From Prosapia bicincta (taxonomy: Eukaryota; Arthropoda; Insecta; Hemiptera; Cercopidae): a DNA stretch of 64,000 bases. Positions 55,723-64,000 of the stretch are shown here, one piece after another; within the stretch, counting starts at the first letter, position 1, and each line of letters opens with the position of its first letter. Under the pieces are notes generated by a model. It was not told the origin of the DNA. It ran no database searches and saw nothing but the letters and a program-made list of their open reading frames with translations. Where the stretch lies: NCBI GenBank assembly GCA_036971475.1, contig JBAIZL010000007.1, positions 31,511,947 to 31,575,946 of the forward strand. The letters are read 5' to 3'. Both the position numbers and the translations under genes were made by a program.

Positions 55723-55983
55723 TTAGGAAAGATAAATTCTCATAATAGAGTCAACAGTTTCTCTGCAAATTCCGCAAGTTTTGCAGGCTAATCCGCAAAG
55801 CAAACAAGCAATAACGTGTCTGCAGGGTAAATAAACCACTTGAACTTCTTCTGATAGACAGATTTTACATTCTGCACGAAGTATATCTGCTGCCAATGAG
55901 GTCTTCCTAGTAACTAAAGCCTTCTCCCTGAAACTGTCAACGGGAACGAATGCCTTGCTTTTCCCCATTTGTACGATGTCCAT
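55723..55983 (-). CDS. Stand-alone IAP-type RING finger protein
   Basis: An 86-residue protein with ATG at 55,983. Residues 39-73 form a complete C3HC4 RING with ligands Cys39, Cys42, Cys54, His56, Cys60, Cys63, Cys70 and Cys73. The spacing and the words CKICLSEEVQVVYLPC and the end IMRIYLS are those of IAP C-terminal RINGs, including the short tail used for dimerisation. Two deviations stand out: CRH where CGH is usual, and CGIC where CPxC usually helps bind E2. It lacks a BIR, and the BIR is encoded separately at 43,054-43,386. Rightmost gene of the element; its TATA box touches the right TIR. Confidence 0.92.
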   Translation of the reverse strand: MDIVQMGKSKAFVPVDSFREKALVTRKTSLAADILRAECKICLSEEVQVVYLPCRHVIACLLCGLACKTCGICRETVDSIMRIYLS

Positions 55984-56031
55984 CGCTAGTCAATCTGAAC
56001 GGCAAATGTTACTTTTTTGATAGCTATTGCA

Positions 56032-56041
56032 GTTTATATAC
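56032..56041 (-). promoter_or_regulatory. TATA box of the RING gene
   Basis: Minus-strand GTATATAAAC, ~50 bp before the ATG and 8 bp inside the right TIR boundary. Confidence 0.55.
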
Positions 56042-56048
56042 GCTACTC

Positions 56049-56806
56049 TTTTAATTACGTCACACAATCGTGAGCACTCGCACGTACAAGCGCGCAGGTA
56101 AAGTCTTAAAAACACTTTTCAATGGTCCGAACATGATTATAACTCGAAACAGAGGTAGGTTTTTAAAAACAATTTATTCAGGCCAAATACCTGTTACAAC
56201 AAACAATCGCTAGCACAACGATGTGTAAACACATTAGCTCACGAGCGAGGAACCTATATCAATAAATTAACATGCTTTTACATTTTTTAACCAGTAAAGA
56301 TCTGGAGAACAAACAGAGAAGTCACCGTTCAGTCTTTGCGACTGACACATTTATTGCGAAAATAATCCCATCACCTCGTAACGGATTTCAACCGTACAAA
56401 CGCGACGTTATAGTAAAAATATAGGTCAGCAACGAACTGGGTACAGAATATAATACACACATTCTCTAGGTAAACAACGGTTTTTACATTACCCCCCAAC
56501 ATGTCCGAACAGGCTTCTAATTACATCACACAACAGCCAACACCCATATCACCAACCAACCCATACTACCTCACCTAACGGTCTTTAACGGAAAATTAAC
56601 GTATTTCTAAAAAAAACACCTGCCACATACACACACGCACAACCGCGCACAACAGCGCACATTCCAGACCTCGTACCATACACGTCACCCTCCAATAATC
56701 GCTGAAACCAACCCCTCATACCCCACCTAACCGTTTTTAACGGAAAAGTAACGTATTTTCCGTCAAAACCACCTGTTGGGCTGAAACTGTGGTTTTGCCA
56801 TCTACT
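56049..56806 (-). repeat. Right terminal inverted repeat (758 bp)
   Basis: Mirror of the left TIR, ending GGTTTTGCCATCTACT. The TATA box of the RING gene lies just inside its inner edge. Confidence 0.95.
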
Positions 56807-58989
56807 CTCGTCCATTGTTATTGAATCCCCTTCTTACCTCAAGCGTTTTATCCATTTCTAACAGGAGATTTTAATATGTATTTATTAGCATAGAAATAAT
56901 TTGTCTGTTGGTAGCAGCTTTTATTATTTAATAGTCAATCCTATTTTTTCACCTCCATCTAGACCTAATTCCTCCTCTTTGTCAACCATAGTTTATCTTC
57001 CAGCAACCTCTACCTCTACAGATAACCTTCTAGTAGCTATAACGATTTTTAGTGCCTTCTTACCTATTGAAAAATGTACGAAGGTATTATAAAATTTCTT
57101 TTACTATTTTCATTTATTAATATTTTCTCAGATATGGGCAACCCTGGGACATTCATACTGCGATCGCTGATTTAAAGGCGCTCTGGATCCAATGTCTTAC
57201 CTTTCATTCATCGTGAAGGATACGCGACGAGTAGTACTATAAATAAAGGTGAAATAAAAGCCAGCATAAAAGAAAAATCTGGATAGCTTTAATTACGAGG
57301 AAATCAGAGAAAAAAGGTAGTGAAATGAAAGCCTAAAAAGATAAAGAGAAAAGACTTGACTCAAACAAATTTTAAAAAAACATAAAATAGAACTTTTATA
57401 CTAAGCTCAAAATGTTTTAGAAAAAATTAAGAAAATTTGGAACGAAACCTAAAGAAAGGTTACCAAAAGATCAAAAATTAATTTTAAAAAATCTATTTAA
57501 ATATAAAAAGAGTGTTTGTATAATTTTGAATACTTAAATATTTAATTTGATCATAAAATAAAAATATTAAAATAAAATGTATTTAAAATGTCTTCGTTTT
57601 AGAAATGTATAAATACAATTAAAAAAAAACAATTCTTTGACTAAAAATGAACTTTATAAACAGATATATTCATTTACACAATATCGTTTTTCCAAAAAGA
57701 AAGTAACTTAATTTCGGTGGTTTTTTTATTTTGTTTAAACACTTTAGTTAAAAATTAAAAGTTAGCGCATTACGAAATTATTAAGGGTATATTCAAAAAC
57801 TTCATTGTGGATTATTATTTTTATTGGAAAATAATTAGATTTTACAGTTATAGAGTAAGAATATATAAAATTTATAAAAAGAAAGAATCATAGTAAGTTT
57901 TAAATATATTCTGTGTTATAGGGGACCTAATTTCCTAAATTACAATTATATTATTGGGTTGTTTTGAACTGCTGTATCGATAAATAAAGCTTAATCGATT
58001 AATTTTTTTGTCCTAATATCGTTTTAATTATTAAATGCATTGCATGTGTTTTTAGATTTACCAAAATAAACGAATAATTTGAGTTAACAAAAATAAATAT
58101 AATGCTTAAAAGTAAAAACCTTTTTCCGATTTAATGTTTCTAAAATCAAAGTTATTGATTGATGCTTGGATTAGAACCGGAGACAACACACCTAGCGGAA
58201 ATGAGAGGAAACAAAACACTTGTACCTATTGGTGCTGCTTCTAGCAGTGATATTAGGAAGTAAGTTTTCAATGTTTTTAGCTTAAGTATGATTAGATTTA
58301 AATAAATAACTAACCAATAATTCTTTTATTGCCATAATTCTTATAATATTAGCTTCAAGGAAGCTGGAATGTAAAATTAATTTGCTTCAGCTTATGGTAT
58401 ACTCATGCCATAGATTTATTTATAAAAATTTACTTTTCTGGTTGTATTTGTAGGCATTTGTACACATTTTAAATATTACTACAATTAATATGAATCAATA
58501 GTTTTACAATTTTATATTAACTTAAGTCATATACATTTACAATTGCAATTAATTATAACATGTAATTATATAAAATTCCAGGATCGGTCACACAATGTCT
58601 TTCATTTACTCAAAGAAAATTTTATTATTCTTTGTCAAGAAAAAAGTAATATAAAAAAAATTAAAGTCAATTCCTGCTTATATCAACAAACAAAAAAATA
58701 TTTTCTGCGCATGTACGAGAACACATCTGTTAGAATAGCAATATTAAGGGGCGAAACAGAAAGTTATTATCCTTGCAATTATTTATTTTCCTTTCTATGT
58801 ATGATGTTGGATTATTATTTTTGTTTGTTACTATTTATACGCTTTCTTTTTTATTCACTTGCATTGTGTTGTATTTCTCTTTTCGCTTTCCTTTCCCTAT
58901 TGTCAGTTTGTGCAGCAATGGTCGTTACTGTTAATACAGTTTGTTTGTTTATTTTATTCATTTTTAATCCTTTAGCATTATTTACGGTA
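56807..58989. other. Right flank, non-coding
   Basis: AT-rich sequence unrelated to the 118-bp satellite at the left flank. The 185-codon plus-strand frame at 58,543-59,100 is hydrophobic, A+T-driven and runs into the SINE-like repeat, so I do not call it a gene. Confidence 0.5.
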
Positions 58990-59325
58990 TTGTGTGGTTA
59001 CCAAGGCCACAATTTAAGGTTGCACAATGGAGGTTTTGACGACAAAAAGATGGAAGTAAAAGAAAAGTTCAAGTACTTCAAAAGACAAATAAACTCTTAG
59101 CTATAGAAAAGTTGACTCAGTGCCAGAGGGGTTAAACTTTGACCATGATGATACTCAGTTCGAATCTGGCCTAGACCCCTAAATTTGTATAGTTTAATTG
59201 TTGAATTATTATTTGAAAAAACAGTGGTAACATCAATTGTCATCTACTACGGGTTAAAAAAATTATTGATTACAAGATATATATCAGGAGAGTGTGAGAT
59301 AATAAAAAGGAATTTAATAAATAGG
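58990..59325 (+). mobile_element. SINE-like dispersed repeat, copy 1
   Basis: Shares with copy 2 (61,387-62,042) the run GGTTGCACAATGGAGGTTTT near 59,017, a tRNA-type B box (CAGTTCGAATC) near 59,157, AACATCAATTGTCATCTACT and a tail with ACAAGATATATAT and AGGAATTTAATAAA. An A-box-like GTGCCAGAGGGGTTA lies ~32 bp before the B box. It is probably a tRNA-derived SINE. Confidence 0.7.
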
Positions 59326-61386
59326 TAACAAAATGTGGCCAAACTCTAAGAGAAACTTAACCCTATCTAATGCTTACTTTTGCCATATTTTCTCCCTTGA
59401 CCTCGTAACTAACTGCCTTTTACCAATAACTAGAAAAATACTACTCATTGCATGTCTGTAAGCCAATATTTGAGTTAACTTTATGGGCTTTTTCAGAAAA
59501 GTATTTTGTGAATGTTAACACAATTTGCAGTATCATGTTTCTTAATCTACGTTGAACATATTGGCTATTTGAATAATACGAACAAAATATTTATAATTTA
59601 GTAAGAGAAATAACTTAAGTTTTATTAGTACATTATTGTAAAAATGTAGATTATGTTGCTCTTTTTTGCTGAATGCCGAACTAGTTAACCTGTGATTAAA
59701 ATCTCTGAACAAGAGCCATTTTTAGAGACCTTCGATGGTTCTGCTTAGCGAACTAAACATAAAAAGTATAATTTTCAAGTACAGTAAAATCAACGAGTAG
59801 TACTTGAATGCCTTACAAGTCCTATGATACTTAAATTGTACTGTAGAAATTTTAAAAGAAAATTGAATTTTAGGTCTATTTCGGTAAAACCGAATATCTA
59901 ACGACAGCAAGTAAAGTATAAAATCTTAAGGTAAAAGAAGAAAAAACATCAACTTTACCAAAAAATCCCTGTTCCACTTTAATTCCAGTTTATACTTTTA
60001 TTTGCTACTACAAATAGTATTCGCTTCAACAGTTTATATACTTTCTCTTAAGATCTTCATGTGTTTTTCTCTCTCTAGCTGTCGTTCTCTTCTTCTCTGA
60101 GCTATAGTCAGTTTTTTTCAATCCAGCTTTTAACTCTAGGATTCAACACAGGCACAGGACAGATATGAACTTCACAAGGAACACCGAGAGAGTCGAATAT
60201 AATAAAAGAAAATATTACTAATTTTGAGCTAATTACATTAAAAATGAAATATTTAGTTTTTGAAAGTGAAAAATATGTTGTCGATCACTGACTAGTTGTA
60301 AACATAAGTGATAGATTTACGATAGACTCGTAAATTCCGTAACAGAGTAAAAATAAAAATTAATTAAGATTCAACAAACGACAACTATACAGTAACAGAT
60401 CGTAAAACTCTTTCAAGAAGAATATAAGTTATCAGAGATTTAGATCAACAAAGACTAGGAGGAAGTATTAGCATTTAAATTAGCAAACAATAAATAAATT
60501 TACAAAACTTTGTACAAGTAAAAGTGCAATGAAAGCACTGCTAGACTTAACTAAAGATAGAAAATATTTCCAAGAGATACCAAAAGAGATATATTTACAT
60601 ATACAGTTTCCTTGTACTGGCAGAAAGGTTTGTTGCAGAAATATAGAAAAGAGCAGAGTTATGAAAAAACAACAATATGAAAAAACGAGAAACCAGAGGT
60701 TTTATTTGTCTGTATAAAAACTCACAGAAATTAGAGCACAAAATGATATAAATCAACTACAATTGTCAGATTAATAAAAGGATACAAAATAATAAAACTA
60801 ATAAACAAAGAAATATAAAAAAATGTAACAGAAGAAAAAACCGATAAAAATATTAAATGTTACAAAAATTATAGGACAAAGTTTATATTAAAATATTATG
60901 TGACGTTTAAAGCAACAACAAAGGGGTTCAACGGTTGCGGCAACATCGATCCGCGCTTAAACTTCCTCGAATATCGTATCCTATACGAGCATTGTTAAAC
61001 TCATCGGAATAGAATAGTTGCTTGATTTTTATGGTACCTCTATAAGACTGAATAAGTGCCATTAAATGTCCATAGTTGACAAGCAGTAGCTGATAGGCTG
61101 ACTAGGCGGATGGAGACCCTAACTAAGGATATCTCCTCGTTCTAAAAGCAGTAGTGATGTAAAGTTTTTCATTCATAATTCCACTCGTTTTATATAGAAA
61201 AAACTTACTTTTAGAAGAAATAGAATGGCAATCATATTAACTAGATAGAATTCGATCTACTGCATGCATCTATGTCTGCCAGAAGCTGCTCTATAACAAG
61301 TAATATGAAAAAACAACATTTGATAAATTCCTACAGAGCTTAACAAAGAAAAATTTTATTTTAGTTACCCTAGAGCACTATCCAGA
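59326..61386. other. Non-coding stretch, no gene seen
   Basis: AT-rich; short open frames only (59,722-59,910 and 60,529-60,717), without domains. Confidence 0.5.
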
Positions 61387-61701
61387 TATTGAGTGGTAAC
61401 CATGGCAACAGTTTAAGGTTGTACAATGGAGGTTTTGACGACAACCAGATGGGAGGAAATATTCATATACATCTTTAGAAATACGTTTCTAGGTATTGGA
61501 AAGCGCCAAGGAGCGCTAGACCTCAAACATAAAGCTTTTCAGTTCGAATCCGGCTGGACCTTACAAATTTTATAATTTAGTTATTGAATTGATATTTGAT
61601 AAAACTGCGTTAACATCAATTTTCATCCACTACAGGTTAGAAAAATGAATTTTATTGTAATTGGATGAATAAAAATATTTTAACGACTGTAAATACGTAC
61701 A

Positions 61702-61702
<1 letters not shown>

Positions 61703-61742
<40 letters not shown>

Positions 61743-61929
61743 CAACATAGGTTATTCAAATACAAGAATATTTATTAATTTATATCCAAAGCTTTTCGTT
61801 GGCAAACAGTACTAACATCATCCAGATGATGTTGGTACTGTTTGCCAACGAAAAGCTTTGGATATAAATTAATAAATATTCTTGTATTTGAATAACCTAT
61901 GTTGTTTTAAATTATTAAACAAGAAAACG

Positions 61930-62002
<73 letters not shown>
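61703..62002. repeat. TA microsatellite split by a palindrome
   Basis: TA runs at about 61,703-61,736 and 61,933-62,002 flank the palindrome at 61,737-61,910. Confidence 0.95.
61737..61910. repeat. Near-perfect 174-bp palindrome
   Basis: Two 87-bp arms meet at 61,823/61,824 with only the central base pair and one T/G position unpaired. It begins TTAAAACAACATAGG and ends CCTATGTTGTTTTAA. It would fold into a long cruciform or hairpin. It may be a fold-back element or an inverted duplication of a retroelement end. Confidence 0.92.
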
Positions 62003-62005
<3 letters not shown>

Positions 62006-62042
62006 AGAGTGAGAGTTAATAGAAGGAATTTAATAAAAAATA

Positions 62043-63226
62043 GTTTCTTGAGCTTGAGGTTGAATTCGTATGTCTCTTTAGGTCTTTTTAGAATGGGGTT
62101 TAGGTTTCTACATCATATCGCTTCCATTTTGGTCTTAGCCAAACGTATGGAGATGCTTTCGCCTAATTACCCTTTGTCAGTTTTCTTCCATTTCCCCCCT
62201 CCCTTATTTTACTCATACTGTCATCAAAAAATTAGCTATTGCTAATAAATACGGCATTTGCAGTGTTTTCACAACACAGAACGTTTATGAGTTGAATAAA
62301 AAAATGTTAAAATTAGAAATGTTTTTTCATTTTCTGAAACAATTTTCAAAGTCCTACTTTGAGGTTTTGTAAATTCCAGATAGGGATTTGTTTTTGACGC
62401 TTTTCATCTTTGAAAGTATTTCGAATGTCAACTAAAAGCAAAGAGAATAATTTTCTACAAGACTGACAGTTTCCAGGAACATGGAGATCATTTACAGACC
62501 CAGGGAACTTTATTAAACTTCGCGAGAACGAGCAGGATTCTATCAAGAACCAAAATTATGGAAGACGTTGAGTGATTGTTAGAAACGTGTGAAAGTAGAT
62601 CTAAAAATATTTTCAATATAATGCTTAAATTTTTCAAATTTCTTTGAAAAAAGTGTTAAAGATGTAAAACTAAAACTATTTGAAATCGGAAATTCGTTAT
62701 TAAAAACAATAAAAACATCTATAATTTTGTTAACTTTAATATTAAATTAATATGGTTTTGAAAATGGTTTTATTTAATTAACGTAATAAAAAAAATATAT
62801 TTTTGTTATTTTACTTTAAGTTATCCATAAAATAAATTACAAGTTTTAAACATACTTAAAAATACTATTATGTGATTTGCTTTCTAATATATGGCAAGGT
62901 ATGATAAATAGCTATTTCCTTGTGCAACGCTGAGGACGTTTTACAAGCAACAATAATAAAATAAAATATGGATAGTAAATTGATGGTATTCCAGTTTGTA
63001 ATTGTCTTAAACCTGTATTCGGGGGGGGGGGGGGGCTCACTACAACTAATTATAAAGGCATTTTTTTTTTTGATGCAAAAGATTGTTAAATATTGTTAGA
63101 GCTGTCTTTTCATATACAAAGCTGCAATATACAGTTTGGTCAGATGTTTAGTTGGTTATTAATGGTATTTCAAACATAAAGACCAATAGAGAGAGATAGT
63201 TAATTCGAAAACAAATTATATTACAT
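62043..63226. other. Non-coding stretch, no gene seen
   Basis: AT-rich with a G tract at about 63,020-63,035 and a T tract after it. Short open frames (62,009-62,245 and 62,346-62,546) have no domains. Confidence 0.5.
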
Positions 63227-63804
63227 TAATTTTAAAATACTTAACTAAGTGAAAACGTAATTGCTTACTTGCTGACGCGTTTCAAAACGATCGTTCTTTT
63301 TACGAAGCTAACCCTCTACTGGCGACATTTTGGCTGTTTACAAACGGTTTGACGGTGATAGATTTATGACAGTGGAGTGGGGTGAGGTGTCGGCGTCTTG
63401 TGTCATGTACTGGAAGAGGCTATTTGTTTCAAAGTGTGTGTGATCGTTTAATACATTTTCCCTGTCTGTTGCGTAGTGTTTGTAGATTTCATATTTTTCT
63501 AAGGTTGTTAGTTTTTTACTCTGTTTTAATGTGTGTAGAACATTTAAATTAGTGTGTATGTCGGTGTGTGTGTGTGTGTGTGTTGGGTGTTTTTTAGGTG
63601 TTTTGCGTAGCTGGATTTAGGGTTTGTTTGTTTTGTTTTGGTAATGTTTTCATCAAAGCGTGTATAGAATAACCTGCCGGTTTGACCGATGTAATAATTG
63701 GGACAATCGTTGCAAGTTAATTTGTAAATAAAAGGAACGGTCGTTTTGAAACGCGCCAGCAAGTAAGCAATTACGTATTCACTTCGTTAAGTAGTTTAAA
63801 ATTA
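63227..63804. repeat. Inverted repeat (77-bp arms) around a Penelope-like fragment
   Basis: The arm 63,227-63,303 is the reverse complement of 63,728-63,804 at roughly 85-90% identity (shared core ACGTAATTGCTTACTTGCTG). The right arm includes coding bases of the GIY-YIG fragment, so the left arm is an inverted partial copy of the same element. Confidence 0.85.
63304..63765 (-). pseudogene. Penelope-like element, GIY-YIG endonuclease fragment
   Basis: Minus-strand translation gives RFKTTVPFIYKLTCNDCPNY followed by YIGQTGRLFYTRFDE, the GIY-YIG core with its Cys pair, then a YAKHLKNTQHTH block. RT is missing. TG repeats near 63,560-63,585 extend the frame with a low-complexity His/Thr tail. Confidence 0.8.
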
Positions 63805-64000
63805 GTTTAATCAGTGAATTCAAGATGATTACTCCAAGAAACTTTTATATTACATGTAAACAATTAAAAAATTTACAATACACCCTTGTTTTTTTTCACT
63901 TTAAATTTTTTAAAATGTTTTTTTTTCATAAAGAAATTTAATTTTGCGGTGCACGTATACATAAAATGAAAAGATAATAAATATTTCAAGGTAATTATTT

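Larger units (their letters stand above)
36207..56806. mobile_element. Complete Maverick/Polinton element (adintovirus-like)
   Basis: A 20.6-kb unit bounded by 758-bp terminal inverted repeats beginning AGTAGATGGC. It carries every Polinton hallmark: protein-primed polymerase B, retroviral-type integrase, packaging ATPase, adenain-like protease, double-jelly-roll major capsid protein and single-jelly-roll minor capsid protein. All these frames are open from ATG to stop. Such elements are integrated DNA viruses or virus-like transposons that replicate with their own polymerase and can in principle build particles. Near-identical TIRs and intact genes argue for a young insertion. The left flank is satellite, the right flank unrelated, and I see no 6-bp target duplication. 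Confidence 0.97.
61387..62042 (+). mobile_element. SINE-like dispersed repeat, copy 2, with expanded TA tail
   Basis: Matches copy 1 from GTGGTAACCATGGCAACAGT through the B box (CAGTTCGAATCCGG near 61,536) to ACAAGATATATA. The TA tail here has expanded and contains a 174-bp palindrome. The final homologous piece, AGAAGGAATTTAATAAAA, follows at about 62,020. Confidence 0.7.

Noticed and set aside
58543..59100. 185-codon hydrophobic plus-strand frame
   Set aside because: Phe/Leu-rich composition expected from A+T-rich DNA, no family recognised, and its last ~35 codons lie in the SINE-like repeat.

Overview
The window reads as AT-rich, repeat-laden nuclear DNA of an invertebrate animal, probably an arthropod. 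That host guess rests on the transposon mix (Penelope-like, pogo-like, Polinton, tRNA-derived SINEs) and on IAP-type apoptosis inhibitors; the sequence does not name the species. I found no convincing intact host gene, only one weak candidate exon at 25,683-25,760.

Layout. About 1,141-10,846 is a 30-bp satellite with 60-bp and 120-bp higher-order blocks, broken by a ~1-kb non-satellite insert. About 11,055-13,725 is a 63-bp satellite split by a decayed Penelope-like retroelement (RT plus GIY-YIG). A broken pogo/Tigger-like transposase lies near 17,250-17,575. A 43-bp satellite (19,098-20,478), a CA/CG microsatellite (22,018-22,361) and a 44/88-bp satellite (22,875-24,868) follow. Next come a second Penelope-like fragment (26,884-27,481), a purine-rich microsatellite, a fold-back element with a tRNA-like segment (29,122-29,780), short tandem arrays and a 118-bp satellite (34,991-36,206).

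The centrepiece is a complete Maverick/Polinton (adintovirus-like) element, 36,207-56,806 (20,600 bp), bounded by near-identical 758-bp terminal inverted repeats that begin AG and end CT. Its genes look intact. A long minus-strand block carries, in order of transcription: protein-primed DNA polymerase B with two N-terminal zinc fingers, chromodomain integrase, packaging ATPase, a conserved Polinton protein, a fibre-like protein, a single-BIR protein, a small acidic protein, a phospholipase A2-like protein fused to an arginine-rich tail, an adenain-like protease, the minor capsid protein, the major capsid protein, a PC4-like protein and two small proteins. To the right lie a divergent plus-strand gene with a cyclin-docking-like motif, a paralogue of the conserved Polinton protein, a zinc-binding protein, a gene-poor ~2.3-kb stretch and an IAP-type RING protein at the edge of the right TIR.

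The gene set covers copying (polymerase), insertion (integrase with chromatin reader), capsid building and maturation (MCP, mCP, protease, fibre), DNA packaging (ATPase, basic core tail) and perhaps membrane breach (PLA2-like). The most unusual feature is that the two functional halves of an inhibitor-of-apoptosis protein, BIR and RING, sit in two separate genes more than 12 kb apart.

Right of the element are two copies of a SINE-like repeat (58,990 and 61,387), a near-perfect 174-bp palindrome inside a TA microsatellite (61,737-61,910), and a third Penelope-like fragment bounded by inverted repeats (63,227-63,804).
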